Origin: Pseudothioclava sp033100795
GTDB taxonomy: Bacteria; Pseudomonadota; Alphaproteobacteria; Rhodobacterales; Rhodobacteraceae
NCBI RefSeq assembly: GCF_033100795.1
Contig: NZ_JAWLVI010000006.1
Coordinates: 1-64,000, forward strand
Length of the DNA: 64,000 nt
Direction of reading: 5' to 3'
Within the stretch, counting starts at the first letter, position 1. Each line of letters starts with the position of its first letter. The notes under the pieces are model-generated. The model did no database searches. It saw only the letters and a program-made list of their open reading frames with translations, and was not told the origin of the DNA. Made by a program: the position numbers and the translations under genes. Shown piece after piece: positions 34,207 to 43,600 of the stretch.

Positions 34207-35301
34207 CTAGAGACGATTATATCCCGAAGGTAAGCGAAACCGGCGGATCAGACTTGGTGCCGCCGCATAGCTGCCAAAAAACAACACCCCAAAGACCACG
34301 ACGGCCAGAAACGCATTCTGATTTTGGTTCCACAGCAGCACACCCGCGATTGGCGGTGCGATGACGAAGGGCGACAAGACCAGTGTCGTGAGCGGGTTTG
34401 CAATTTGACGCCGATTTCGGCCGAGGATGCACATTTCCAGTGCGCGCATCACCATTTGATGCACATGCAACCGATCCGGGGCCGAAACGTCCTTGTTTCT
34501 GCGAGACCGGCGATAGATCGCCAGCACTGTATCAGCCACGGGCCAGTACAGTGTCAGCAAAATGGCCCAGGGCGAGACATCGGGCGAATTGAGAAGCACT
34601 GAAATCCCAAACCAACTCAGCACAAAGCCGATCGTGTATGCCCCGGCATCGCCGAGAAAGATCAGACCAAAGGGATAGTTCAGGAGGAAGAACCCGAAGA
34701 TTCCTGCCGCAATCATCATCGAGAGGTGGACCATCGTGGCGTAGCCTGCCAGCTCTGCAATATAGCTCAGTGCAATAGCTGCTGCGATTCCCGTCATAGA
34801 TGCGAGGCCATTCACCCCATCGATCAGATTGAAGCCATTTGCGATTCCTGCCGTCACCAGAAGGGTCAGCGGACCGCCGATCACCCAGTGCGCTACCAGC
34901 AGGTCAAACCCAGGGATGCCGGCGCGTGGAAGCCAAACGCCCAAAAGCCAGATCACCAGCAAGCTCGCGCCCATGGCAGCCAACATGCGCCTGCGTGGTG
35001 ACATGTGGAACCCAAGGTCCTCGGCCAGCCCCACAACAAAGAGGAATGAGGTCGCAAGAACGAAATTGGCATACGGCCCAGAGATTGAAACGGGCGCAAA
35101 GATCACGCTCAGACCCAGTGCACCGAAGATTGCAACGCCCCCCACACGTGGGGTGAGCCGCGTGTGCATGGACTGAACCGCCCGCAAGTCCGCCGTACGC
35201 CCGCTGAGCCGCGGGAACCGAGAGCGCAACAAGACAACCGCAGCACAAATCACAAACGCAAGCGCGGCCAAAACAAACTCGTGCCATTCGAAATGCAACA
35301 T
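34207..35301 (-). CDS. WecA/MraY-type polyprenyl-phosphate sugar-1-P transferase
   Basis: A 364-aa membrane protein with about ten hydrophobic segments. HTRLTPRVGGVAIFGALGLS, NGFNLIDGVNGLASMTGI and FLGDAGAYTIGF carry the Asp residues of the WecA/MraY family; the last region includes the His-rich APDRLHVHQMVMRA loop. It starts the lipid-linked repeat unit by transferring a sugar-1-phosphate to undecaprenyl phosphate. ATG 35301 is assumed; a TTG at 35316, 5 nt after GGAGG, is an alternative. A CGTTA/TAACG inverted repeat (35432-35449) lies upstream. Confidence 0.88.
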   Translation of the reverse strand: MLHFEWHEFVLAALAFVICAAVVLLRSRFPRLSGRTADLRAVQSMHTRLTPRVGGVAIFGALGLSVIFAPVSISGPYANFVLATSFLFVVGLAEDLGFHMSPRRRMLAAMGASLLVIWLLGVWLPRAGIPGFDLLVAHWVIGGPLTLLVTAGIANGFNLIDGVNGLASMTGIAAAIALSYIAELAGYATMVHLSMMIAAGIFGFFLLNYPFGLIFLGDAGAYTIGFVLSWFGISVLLNSPDVSPWAILLTLYWPVADTVLAIYRRSRRNKDVSAPDRLHVHQMVMRALEMCILGRNRRQIANPLTTLVLSPFVIAPPIAGVLLWNQNQNAFLAVVVFGVLFFGSYAAAPSLIRRFRLPSGYNRL

Positions 35302-35526
35302 GGCGTTGTGAACCAAGGGCGCCTCCAATCAAAGATTTGAGATGAGTCTCAGGATGATATGGACCTAGTAGGCCAATCGTCCCAATATGCGCCAGCATAT
35401 CTTTTGAGTGCGAGGCACTTCCGCCCCCAAGCGTTACATTTTCATAACGTCTCAAAGGTGAACGAACCGCAAGATCTCCCCACGGGCACATGACCCATCC
35501 CGCGCTAAAACCCGCCAGTTATCCGA

Positions 35527-37707
35527 TCACTCCTTGCTGCCTTTGTCATCGTAGGTATAGCGTTTGTTGTAGTAATAATAATAACCGCCCTTGCCCGACG
35601 CCTCGGCCTTGTAGCCGTTCAGGATCGCACCGATGAATTTACCGCCGCCCGCCTCAAATATACGGATCGCGGCCTCAAGTTCGGGCGCCGCAGTCACCTT
35701 GTGACGCGCCGCAATCATCGTCGCGCCAACGTATTTTGACAAAATGACAGGGTCGGTCACGGCCAAAATCGGCGGCGCATCCACGATGACGAAATCAAAC
35801 TGTTCCGAGAGTTGCTTGATCACCTGCTCAAACTTGGGCCGCATCAGCAATTCCGACGGGTTTGGCGGATAGTGCCCCGAGGTGACGTAAAACAGGTTCT
35901 CAATCGGACCTTTGCGGATCACATCTTCCAGCTTCACATCGTCGGCCAGAACTTCTGACAGGCCATCCGTATCTCGCGGACAGTTGAAATACTTGCGCAA
36001 AACGCCGCGCCGCAGGTCTGCGTCAATCACCACGACCCGGGTGCCAGCCTGTGCCATCACCGCAGCAAGGTTGACAGAGATGAACGACTTGCCAACACCA
36101 GGCGCAGGCGAGGTAATCGCCAGCGACTGCGACTTTGCGTCAATCATCCCGAAGTGCATCGAGGTCCGCAGCGACCGCAATGCCTCAACCGAAAGGTCAG
36201 TGGGTCGATCAACCGCCAGAATGGACATGGTTTTATTCTTGTTCGAAGACTGGTCGGCCAGTTTCGAGAACCCAACAGAGGCAAACACCGAAAGCCCCAG
36301 GTTTTCGAGATCCTCCACCCCATCCACCGTCCGGCGCAGCATTCGCGGCACGAGGATCGCGCCAACACCCGTGATCAGGCCCAAAACCGCGGCCAGCATG
36401 ACGATGATTTTGGTGCGCGGCGCGACCGCAAAACGCTCGGTCAGCGCGTTATCAATCACACGGATATTCCCGATGGTGGAGGCCCGAACAACCTGCAATT
36501 CCTGACGACGTTGCAACAGTGACTGATAAATTTCCTGCGCAACCTGCAAATCACGGTTGAGATTGAACACCTCCAACTGCTGCTCGGGCAAGCCTTGGGT
36601 TTCCTCACGAATAGCCGCCAGACGCTCCTCAAGGATCACGCGGTTCTCTTCCAGACGCTTGTAGCTCGGGTGGTTCGGGGTCACATCCAATGCCAGTTCC
36701 GCTTGCTGCATCTTCAGATCGTTCAGCTGGGTTTCAATCTCTGCCGCACTCGACAGAACTTGCTGGGTTTCAAAGGTCAAATCGACCGAAGACACAGACC
36801 GCTGGTAGGAATTGAGCGCCAATTGAGCCGCTTGAACCTGCGCCTCTGCATCAGGCAGGCGCTCCTGAATGAACTGAAGGCTCTTTTCAGCAGACGCGGC
36901 ACCGCGCTGAATGTTTTGGCGCACATAGGCCGCCATCACGGCATCCAACACGCCCGAGGCCATTGCACGGTCGGGGTGGCGATACGTCAGACGCAGGATC
37001 GACGACTGACGGCCAACCTCGGCAACGCCCAAATCTTTTGACAATTCTGTGGCAATCAGCACCGGATCGCGGCTCGACACAATGTATTCGCGCCCCACCG
37101 GACCCGTCAGCGCATCCACACGCAAAGCAAAGTCATCGCCGCCCGCAACAGGCGTGCCGACCTGACCCGAAAGGCTGGATCCATCCGGCAATTCTACGTC
37201 AAACGATCTCTCATCGGTTTTGACGACAACGATCTCTTCGCCGATCCATTCAGACCGAACCCGCAACACCCCGACTTCAATGGTTTCAGATTGCCACGAA
37301 TAGGCCTTGAGCCACGAGGTGCCGAAATGCGGAACACCAAGATGGCGGAAGATATTCCCCAAAAAAGGCAGCGCGCGCGGAGCCGCATCGATGTGAAGCC
37401 CCAAGGCATTCACCGCGTCGCTCGCCACGCTACGGGATTTCAGGATCTCGATCTCGGTCGCCGCACGACCACCAGAGCCGCTGCCCATCAATGACTGCAA
37501 CTCTGCCGGCAGATCCCCTCCGCTCGACCGTTCCTCTAGCTGAACGAGAGCTGTGGATTGGAAAATTGGCGTCTGGGATTTTGCGTATAAAAACCCGATG
37601 ATTACGAAACCGACCATAAAAGCCGCGATGAACAGCTTGCGCGCCCAAAGCACGTGGAAAATTTCAGCCAGGTCGATCTCGTCGTCATAGTCTTTTTTGT
37701 TAGACAC
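35527..37707 (-). CDS. wzc: Wzc-type chain-length regulator and tyrosine autokinase
   Basis: A 726-aa BY-kinase. A Wzz domain with a first membrane segment (about 28-46), a long coiled-coil periplasmic part and a second membrane segment (about 435-460) are followed by a cytoplasmic kinase. The kinase has Walker A SPAPGVGKSFISVNLA, Walker A' VVVIDADLRRG and Walker B FVIVDAPPILAV. The C-terminus has a tyrosine cluster (YYYYYNKRYTY) for autophosphorylation. It controls polymer length and export with Wza and is dephosphorylated by Wzb, encoded just upstream on the same strand. Confidence 0.94.
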   Translation of the reverse strand: MSNKKDYDDEIDLAEIFHVLWARKLFIAAFMVGFVIIGFLYAKSQTPIFQSTALVQLEERSSGGDLPAELQSLMGSGSGGRAATEIEILKSRSVASDAVNALGLHIDAAPRALPFLGNIFRHLGVPHFGTSWLKAYSWQSETIEVGVLRVRSEWIGEEIVVVKTDERSFDVELPDGSSLSGQVGTPVAGGDDFALRVDALTGPVGREYIVSSRDPVLIATELSKDLGVAEVGRQSSILRLTYRHPDRAMASGVLDAVMAAYVRQNIQRGAASAEKSLQFIQERLPDAEAQVQAAQLALNSYQRSVSSVDLTFETQQVLSSAAEIETQLNDLKMQQAELALDVTPNHPSYKRLEENRVILEERLAAIREETQGLPEQQLEVFNLNRDLQVAQEIYQSLLQRRQELQVVRASTIGNIRVIDNALTERFAVAPRTKIIVMLAAVLGLITGVGAILVPRMLRRTVDGVEDLENLGLSVFASVGFSKLADQSSNKNKTMSILAVDRPTDLSVEALRSLRTSMHFGMIDAKSQSLAITSPAPGVGKSFISVNLAAVMAQAGTRVVVIDADLRRGVLRKYFNCPRDTDGLSEVLADDVKLEDVIRKGPIENLFYVTSGHYPPNPSELLMRPKFEQVIKQLSEQFDFVIVDAPPILAVTDPVILSKYVGATMIAARHKVTAAPELEAAIRIFEAGGGKFIGAILNGYKAEASGKGGYYYYYNKRYTYDDKGSKE

Positions 37708-37725
37708 GTAACGGCCTCCAATACT

Positions 37726-38157
37726 TTAGCCGAGCCGTTTAGCCCAAGACCGAGCCGACTTATCGATCTCGGCAAATACCAATTCATGAAATTCGACGCT
37801 CTGAAGATAGGGGTCTTCGATGCCTTCATCGCGCTCCCATTTGTCGAACATCATCGTTTTGCCACTCGCGTGCGGGAAATTCTCGCGGATATATTGGCGA
37901 TGTTCTGGCCCCATCACCAAAACCAGATCGTGCATCGCAAGAATTTCTGAGCTGATCTGCCGGGCCGCGTGACCCTCGACGTTGACGTTGTGCGCGCGCG
38001 CAACGGCCGCCGCGTCTTTGTCGACACCCTTGCCAACCAACGCACCGATCCCGGCAGAGTTCACGGTCAAATGCGGGCAAAGCGCAGCCAGAGCACGTTC
38101 ACCCACGGGCGAGCGGCAGATGTTTCCCGTGCAAACGACCAAAACCGACTTAAACAT
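37726..38157 (-). CDS. wzb: Low-molecular-weight protein tyrosine phosphatase
   Basis: A 143-aa phosphatase. VLVVCTGNICRSPVGERAL carries the P-loop C-x5-R with C9 and R15; the general acid is in the EDPY motif near residue 115. It removes phosphate from the Wzc tyrosine cluster, allowing cycles of polymer assembly. Its start overlaps the wza stop, and wzc begins 18 nt beyond its own stop, so the order wza-wzb-wzc is one operon. Confidence 0.94.
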   Translation of the reverse strand: MFKSVLVVCTGNICRSPVGERALAALCPHLTVNSAGIGALVGKGVDKDAAAVARAHNVNVEGHAARQISSEILAMHDLVLVMGPEHRQYIRENFPHASGKTMMFDKWERDEGIEDPYLQSVEFHELVFAEIDKSARSWAKRLG

Positions 38158-39236
38158 CAGATATCGCTTGCGGTTTGATAGACACTCAAGCTCGGCAACA
38201 GGTCAGAAATCACACGGTTCCAACGCGACACCGGATCGGTGGTGACAAATACAACGTCTTGCGCCTTCATCGCGAAACGCGTGCCGATCAGATAGGCGCT
38301 CGGGTTCGAAACATCCAACTGGAACACCGTCAAACCATCACTATCACGGCGGAACACAAAGATACCGCGAGCATCGGCGTCACGTATATTCAAACCGCCC
38401 GCCTCGCTCACGATCTGGGTCAGGCTCACGTCACGCTCGGAGATATTCACCGAAGACACGGTTTTGACCTCGCCCAAGACAAAGGCCTCTTCTGGTTTGC
38501 GATCCGGAACAAATACGGTGTCGCCATCCAGAACCAACGGGTTCGACGACTCGCGGCCATATCTGACAAACGCATCGAGGTTAATCGGATAGGTCTTACC
38601 GTTACGACGCAAGATCACCCGCTCCGTATCAGCCCTCGCAGGATCAAGGCGCGCCTGCGCCACGAGGTCCAACAAACGGGTCGGATTCGTACTCAGCGGA
38701 TAGCGAGCCGGGTTTTCCACGGCGCCAGAAATGACCGCGGATTGTGAGTTAAACTCGATCACGCGCACTTCGACCTGCGGGTCGGGGAAGTACTCGCTCA
38801 ACCCTTTGGTCAGCGCTTCACGGATTTCCGGAACGGTTTTGCCCGAAACCTCAACGGCGCCGACATAGGGAAAGAATACCGTTCCATCTGCCTGCACAAC
38901 AGTACCCGGTGCGGGCGCGCCTTCGATGTATTGCGACGGGTCGTTTAGCTCAGACACACCCCAAACGATGATCTTTAGAACGTCACCCGTGCCGACGCGA
39001 TAGACCCACGACGACCGACCGGGAACAGAGGCGCTTTGCGGAACGGCGGCAGCCGTAGCTGTGAACTGAAGAACGTTTTGATCGTCAAGGAGAACAACCC
39101 GGGCGTTCGGCAAGACCTCCGCCACAGCCGTGTTCAAACCATCACCAGCTACAGGTAATTGGCTTTCACAGGCACTCAGAAATGGAAGAAGCGCCGCCCC
39201 GACAAAAATACGCATAACTGTACGCCTGTTGATCAT
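38157..39236 (-). CDS. wza: Outer-membrane polysaccharide export lipoprotein
   Basis: A 359-aa Wza-type protein. A signal peptide ending in LPFLSAC gives a lipoprotein. The poly-export domain holds YRVGTGDVLKIIVWGVSELN and VQADGTVFFPYVGAVEVSGK, followed by SLBB repeats (AVISGAVENPARYPL; AFVLGEVKTVSSV). It forms the channel for capsule or EPS across the outer membrane. The ATG at 39236 lies behind AGAGG. It is the first gene of the leftward wza-wzb-wzc operon; the prophage begins about 250 bp to the right. Confidence 0.93.
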   Translation of the reverse strand: MINRRTVMRIFVGAALLPFLSACESQLPVAGDGLNTAVAEVLPNARVVLLDDQNVLQFTATAAAVPQSASVPGRSSWVYRVGTGDVLKIIVWGVSELNDPSQYIEGAPAPGTVVQADGTVFFPYVGAVEVSGKTVPEIREALTKGLSEYFPDPQVEVRVIEFNSQSAVISGAVENPARYPLSTNPTRLLDLVAQARLDPARADTERVILRRNGKTYPINLDAFVRYGRESSNPLVLDGDTVFVPDRKPEEAFVLGEVKTVSSVNISERDVSLTQIVSEAGGLNIRDADARGIFVFRRDSDGLTVFQLDVSNPSAYLIGTRFAMKAQDVVFVTTDPVSRWNRVISDLLPSLSVYQTASDI

Positions 39237-39489
39237 GAAGACCTCTGTATTTTTGTATTGCGAAGCCTGAACTCCTACGAGCTACTTCTGCAACAAAAGT
39301 TCAACGCAAGCAACACCCGGTGGAATCTAATCTAGGCACCACCTTTCTCTTGAGCATACCACTCGATTTGCGAGGAAGTTTCGAATTTCCCTGCCGGTTG
39401 ATGCCTGCGCGTGCTCTGAATACCTCGCGGACAGTCCCCATAACGTTCAGAGCGCACTCTCACGCAACCGATCAAACATTTCATCGCAA
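39237..39489. other. Junction between wza and the prophage
   Basis: About 250 bp, AT-richer than the phage. It should hold the wza promoter and possibly a prophage attachment site. No tRNA, integrase or clear repeat is seen here. Confidence 0.4.
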
Positions 39490-40185
39490 TCACGAAGCCG
39501 GAGAGTCCCCTCCTCCATAGTCCGGCGTTGAACTGCCTTTACCGACGTCCACCCACACCCTGAACGCCCCGCTTTCATCGGTGATCCTGCGTTGGATGCC
39601 TGCCGCGGCTTCGGCCGCGTCGAGCGCATCGAGGATTTTTGCCTGCTCAGCATCGAAGGCGATGGCCTCGCCAAGGCTCTCGGTCCGATGGTTCAGCCCT
39701 GTGGTACTGTCATGCCAGACGAAGGCGTCGTAATGGGTCAGGTCATCGCGGGCAGGATCGACGACCTCCCAAGTCTCGGCGCCGGCATCGCCAAGGCGCA
39801 CCCCGTTGATCACGCGGGCTGCGGCATGGTCGCGGCGAAGCTCGGCAAAGACGCGGCGGCGGTGATCCTGGGCGGCGGCGATGCTTTCGTGGAGATGTCC
39901 GTCATGGGTGCGGAACAAGGGCTCCTCGATGTGGTCGCCGAAGTACATGATTGCCTCGGGCCGCGTGCGCAGGTCATGCGCCCATTGGAGCCAGCCTGCG
40001 ACCGTGTCGTGGCCGGGGCCACCGTCAGCAGCGGCAGCATGGAACTCAGGCAAGCTTTCGAGCAGCGCATAGCCCGCGAGATAGTCGTAGGTCTCAAGAC
40101 CGTTGGCCGTGAACCAGGCCTCGAGGAAGGCATAGGCGCCGTCGCAGACGCCCATGTCCTTGAAGAACTGCAGGGAGGTTTTCAT
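39490..40185 (-). CDS. Unknown phage protein, last gene of the late operon
   Basis: A 231-aa acidic protein with no family I can name. It has a helix-rich character (FKDMGVCDGAYAFLEAWFTA, AHDLRTRPEAIMYFGDHIEE) and no membrane segment. It overlaps the glycine-rich fibre gene by 4 bp, so it may be a fibre-associated protein or fibre assembly chaperone. Its stop marks the end of recognisable phage coding sequence on this side. Confidence 0.6.
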   Translation of the reverse strand: MKTSLQFFKDMGVCDGAYAFLEAWFTANGLETYDYLAGYALLESLPEFHAAAADGGPGHDTVAGWLQWAHDLRTRPEAIMYFGDHIEEPLFRTHDGHLHESIAAAQDHRRRVFAELRRDHAAARVINGVRLGDAGAETWEVVDPARDDLTHYDAFVWHDSTTGLNHRTESLGEAIAFDAEQAKILDALDAAEAAAGIQRRITDESGAFRVWVDVGKGSSTPDYGGGDSPAS

Positions 40186-40670
40186 CCGATGGCCCCATAG
40201 ACGCGGGTGGACCCACCCAGCCAGGTGACCGGATGTGCATTGGTTGCGATGGCCTTGCCCCCGGCCGCACCGGGATTACCGCCAGCTGTGAGCACGTAGC
40301 CATCATTCGTGACCATGGTGCCAGCCCCTCCGGCTGCCCCCCAGCCTCCGCCCCCGCCGGAGCGCGGGGTCATAGGCCTTGTCGTGCCATCATCCGTGTT
40401 CAAATAGCCATAAACGACAAAGGCATCGCCTTGCCCCGGCTGACCGGGTCCACCCCCAGGCGCTGCAAAGGCCGTGTCCCATGCCGAGCCGTAAGGGGGC
40501 ACTGGCCGCCTGTCAGGATAGGCCGCCGACACATTGGAAGTGACCTCCTGCCTGGGCGATGTGATGATCAGCTCCCCAACACCGCTGGCTGCCCCCGGCA
40601 GAATACGGCCACCACCCTGGCCAGAGATCCCCCCAATTTGTTGCGGACCACCGCCACCACCACTGCCCAT
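40182..40670 (-). CDS. Glycine-rich phage tail-fibre-type protein
   Basis: A 162-aa protein, very rich in Gly (GSGGGGG start; PRSGGGGGWGAAGGAGTMVT), with GGKAIATNAHPVTWLGGSTR near the end. Glycine-rich domains of this kind are found at fibre and tail-tip ends. An AGGAGG site sits a few bases ahead of the ATG at 40670. It follows a related glycine-rich gene by 11 nt. Confidence 0.65.
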   Translation of the reverse strand: MGSGGGGGPQQIGGISGQGGGRILPGAASGVGELIITSPRQEVTSNVSAAYPDRRPVPPYGSAWDTAFAAPGGGPGQPGQGDAFVVYGYLNTDDGTTRPMTPRSGGGGGWGAAGGAGTMVTNDGYVLTAGGNPGAAGGKAIATNAHPVTWLGGSTRVYGAIG

Positions 40671-40681
40671 ATGTCTGCCTC

Positions 40682-41464
40682 CTAAAGTCCACCACCGGCG
40701 ATCGCGCCGGCACCACTCGCCCCACCCGCGCCGCCATGCGGCGCGATGGTTTGCCCAGCCCAGCTATTCGCATCCGTAGCGACAGCCCCGATCTGGCCAA
40801 TGGCCCCGCCCGCGCCAAAGCTGCCCAGCACAGTGCCATTCGTGTCGCCATGGAGCATCGGACCGCCGCGCCCGCCGCCAGCGCCCCCACCGCCGGGGCC
40901 GTAGGCTGGCTCCTTAATGATTATGGCGACAGGCGCCCCGTTTTGAGCCCCGCCGCCCCCGCCACCGCCGCCGATATAGCCTGCGCTGTTGTCGATGCTG
41001 ATCGGGCCTGTGAGCACAATCGCGGGGCCGCCGGCCGTCGGCGCGACATAAGTCGTTCGGTCGGCCTCTACATATCCACCATCTCCGCCCTTACCCATGA
41101 TGAAGCCTCGATTGACGAGCGTGAGCCCTCCGGGGAAGGCCCCGCCCATGTCGAGCGCCGGGATCGAGGTGTTGTCGGACCAAATGTAGATGCCTGAGGC
41201 GACCGTCACCTCGACCTTGCTGGTCCCGTCCCAGCCAATGCCGAGGAGATAGCTGTGCAGGTTCAAATGCAGCTGATGGGCCGTGATCATATGGGTGAAC
41301 TGGGCCGCCTTACCGCGCAGGCTGGCTTTGCTGATTGGGCCGGACCCGACACCCGCCAGGGCCCGCACCTCTGCCTCGCCAAGCGAGATGGTGGTGCTGG
41401 CCTCGCGGCCCAGCTCGGTGTTCACCTGGCTCAGCGACAGGGGGCCTGTGAGCGGCAATACCAT
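40682..41464 (-). CDS. Phage tail-fibre-type protein with glycine-rich C-terminus
   Basis: A 260-aa protein. The N-terminus (LSLSQVNTELGREASTTISL) resembles the attachment region of phage tail proteins that lead into glycine-rich domains. The remainder is Gly-rich (AGYIGGGGGGGGAQNGAP, GGGGAGGGRGG). Such domains may form polyglycine-II-like tips in phage adhesins. It starts three bases after the stop of the next upstream gene. Confidence 0.65.
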   Translation of the reverse strand: MVLPLTGPLSLSQVNTELGREASTTISLGEAEVRALAGVGSGPISKASLRGKAAQFTHMITAHQLHLNLHSYLLGIGWDGTSKVEVTVASGIYIWSDNTSIPALDMGGAFPGGLTLVNRGFIMGKGGDGGYVEADRTTYVAPTAGGPAIVLTGPISIDNSAGYIGGGGGGGGAQNGAPVAIIIKEPAYGPGGGGAGGGRGGPMLHGDTNGTVLGSFGAGGAIGQIGAVATDANSWAGQTIAPHGGAGGASGAGAIAGGGL

Positions 41465-41467
41465 GGC

Positions 41468-41758
41468 TCACGGGCTCCCGAAGGCCGTGACATCGCCCAG
41501 CATGGTGAGGTTGCCGGAGGCGTCGAGCGCCAGGATGTCGGTGCCGTTGTAGCGGAAGGTCAGGGTATTGCCGGCGGCATGCGCGGTGAAGGCGCCCCAA
41601 CGCGCGCCGACCTCCACGATCTCCTCGCTGCCATCGGCGCGCTTGAGGAAGAGCTTGCCGTCGCGGGTGTTGACGGCGAGCTCGCCGAGATCAAGTTGAG
41701 CCGTGGTTGGCACCTTGGCGGCGACCGAGGAGCGTTTCAGGCGAATGATGCTGGCCAT
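41468..41758 (-). CDS. Short phage fibre/head-fibre-type protein
   Basis: A 96-aa protein beginning IIRLKRSSVAAKVPTTAQLD, then LGELAVNTRDGKLFLKRADG. This module is common in phage fibre proteins and is shared, in diverged form, with the N-terminus of the 41898-43013 gene (TIQLKRRLAGNPGAPAALKS). The upstream 139 bp contain short inverted repeats (GCCTC/GAGGC; ATGCGC/GCGCAT). Confidence 0.7.
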   Translation of the reverse strand: MASIIRLKRSSVAAKVPTTAQLDLGELAVNTRDGKLFLKRADGSEEIVEVGARWGAFTAHAAGNTLTFRYNGTDILALDASGNLTMLGDVTAFGSP

Positions 41759-41897
41759 CTGGCCGTCTCCTTGCTGGCCTCATCTGAGGCGATTGCGGGA
41801 TTGGGGGTCATGCGCAGGCGCATCGGGCGATCGAGGTGACCGATGCCGTGCCGCTTGAGCAGGGATCGACAAAACCCTGTCGGGGCGTCCCTTCAGA

Positions 41898-43013
41898 TCA
41901 GAACGTGCCGCCGTCGAGCGCCACGCCGGTGATGCTGCCGCCGGTAATGGCGACGTTGTTGGCGTTCTGGGTCGCCATCGACCCAAGCCCGAGGTTTGTG
42001 CGTGCGCTGGCGATGTTGGTCAGGTCGGAGAGGTTCGCGGCGATCGTGAGCTTGCCCGCCAGCCCATTGGTGACGGTTGCGGCGAAGTTCGGATCATCGC
42101 CGAGGGCCGCGGCCAGCTCATTGAGTGTGTCGAGCGCGCCGGGGGCGGCGTCAACCAGCGCGGCAATCGCCGCCTGTACGAAGGCGGTGCTCGCGATCTG
42201 GGTCGTGTTCGTGCCGCTCGCAGCTGTCGGCGCGGTCGGCGTGCCGGAGAGCGTCGGTGAGGCCAGCGGCGCTTTCGCATCCAGCGCGCTTTGCAGCCCA
42301 GTCACCTGCGAGATCGCATGGCTATGCGTGGCGGGCGTGAAGCTCGAGGGTTTGCCCGCAATCCCGGTCCAGGGCACGCTGTCGGCTGCTTCGGCGGCGT
42401 CCACCTTGCCGTCGTTGTCACTGTCATAGGTGGATTTTGCCATGTCGCCCGCGCCGAGCCCGGCAAGGGCGCTCTGCACGAAGGCGGTCGTGGCCAGCTG
42501 GGTCGTGTTCGTCCCCCCTGCCGCCGTGGGCGCCGTCGGTGTCCCTGTGAAGCCAGGCGAGGCCAGCGGCGCCTTGGCGTTCAGCGCGCTCTGCAGACCC
42601 GTCACATCGGCGATGGCATGGCTATGCGATGTCGATGCCTTGCCATAGAGCGCGCCTTGCAGCCCGCTCACCTCCGAGATCGCATGTGTGTGGCTGGTGG
42701 CCGCCTTGCCCGCGAGCCCCGCATCGAGCTGCGATTTGCGCACAAGATCGGTGCTGGCGCTCGCGTCCTGCGCAGACTTCGGGACAATCGAGAAGGTCTT
42801 CACCCCGGCAATGGTCTGGGGGCTGGTCAGATCGGCGAAGGCCCCGCGGCCCGCCAGGGGCACGATGGCCGTGGCCGCGCCCGCGCCATCATCGCCCTTG
42901 CCGATATAGAGCGTGTCATCGACCTCGTTATGGGCGAGCTCGCCCGATTTGAGCGCAGCAGGCGCCCCAGGATTGCCGGCAAGGCGGCGCTTGAGCTGGA
43001 TCGTGTTGGCCAT
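41898..43013 (-). CDS. Phage tail fibre with internal repeats
   Basis: A 371-aa fibre-like protein. The N-terminal module (TIQLKRRLAGNPGAPAALKS...LYIGKGDDG) is followed by repeated units: HTHAISEVSGLQGAL, HSHAIADVTGLQSALNAKAP and HSHAISQVTGLQSALDAKAP. The last two are each followed by a TPTAPTAAxGTNTTQ(L/I)A(T/S)TAFVQ segment. This is the phage-tail-repeat pattern. It probably forms a trimeric fibre. The duplication is a likely hotspot for recombination. Confidence 0.82.
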   Translation of the reverse strand: MANTIQLKRRLAGNPGAPAALKSGELAHNEVDDTLYIGKGDDGAGAATAIVPLAGRGAFADLTSPQTIAGVKTFSIVPKSAQDASASTDLVRKSQLDAGLAGKAATSHTHAISEVSGLQGALYGKASTSHSHAIADVTGLQSALNAKAPLASPGFTGTPTAPTAAGGTNTTQLATTAFVQSALAGLGAGDMAKSTYDSDNDGKVDAAEAADSVPWTGIAGKPSSFTPATHSHAISQVTGLQSALDAKAPLASPTLSGTPTAPTAASGTNTTQIASTAFVQAAIAALVDAAPGALDTLNELAAALGDDPNFAATVTNGLAGKLTIAANLSDLTNIASARTNLGLGSMATQNANNVAITGGSITGVALDGGTF

Positions 43014-43240
43014 CAGAAGAAGCCTCCATTAATGGGGGTGTCGGTGGGAAGAACGGTGACGCCGGGCTCGCCCTGATCACCCTTGTCACCGGGCGGGCCT
43101 TCAGGTCCCGGTGGCCCTGGCGTGCCGAGCAGCCGGATGCGCAGCGGTGCTGCGGCAATGCGGAGCGCGACGGGGGCTTCCTGCGTCACCGCAATGCGGA
43201 TCGGACCCGTGAGGGAGCGCAACGCGCGCGCTGTCGGCAT
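43013..43240 (-). CDS. Collagen-like phage protein
   Basis: A 75-aa protein with a run of about seven G-x-y triplets (GTPGPPGPEGPPGDKGDQGE region) near residues 39-60. An N-terminal 35-residue basic segment precedes it. Collagen-like triplets are common in phage fibres and help trimerise. Its stop overlaps the start of the main fibre gene by one base. Confidence 0.7.
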   Translation of the reverse strand: MPTARALRSLTGPIRIAVTQEAPVALRIAAAPLRIRLLGTPGPPGPEGPPGDKGDQGEPGVTVLPTDTPINGGFF

Positions 43241-43243
43241 GGC

Positions 43244-43600
43244 TCAGGTCTCGCCCGTCTCGGGAGGCCGTGTCACCGTCAGGGCCACGGGGATCTCGAG
43301 GAGGAGGCCCAGATGCCGGTCTGGATCGAGATCGGTCCGCACAAGATCGAGCACGACGCTGCCGACGCTCAGCTCGGCCGTCACCGTGGGGTCCAGCACG
43401 ATCTCGAGCCTGCGTGCAGTGAGGCGCAAGATGCCGCCATTCGCGGTGGACAGGGTGGCGAGGACGAGGCTGTCCTCGACCCTGCGCCGCACTTGCCCGG
43501 TGAAGGTGGCAGCCTCCGGAAAGAGATCCGCCTCCGCCTCGAGCTGCAGACGGTACGCGTAGCCGATCAGGATGACCGGGCCTTCCTGGACATGGGTCAT
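43244..43600 (-). CDS. Unknown phage protein between Rz1 and fibre genes
   Basis: A 118-aa protein, beta-rich by eye (LIGYAYRLQLEAEADLFP; RRLEIVLDPTVTAELSVGSV; LDLVRTDLDPDRHLGLLLEI). No known domain recognised. The ATG at 43600 overlaps the Rz1 stop by 4 bp. It may be a fibre adaptor; not resolved. Confidence 0.6.
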   Translation of the reverse strand: MTHVQEGPVILIGYAYRLQLEAEADLFPEAATFTGQVRRRVEDSLVLATLSTANGGILRLTARRLEIVLDPTVTAELSVGSVVLDLVRTDLDPDRHLGLLLEIPVALTVTRPPETGET

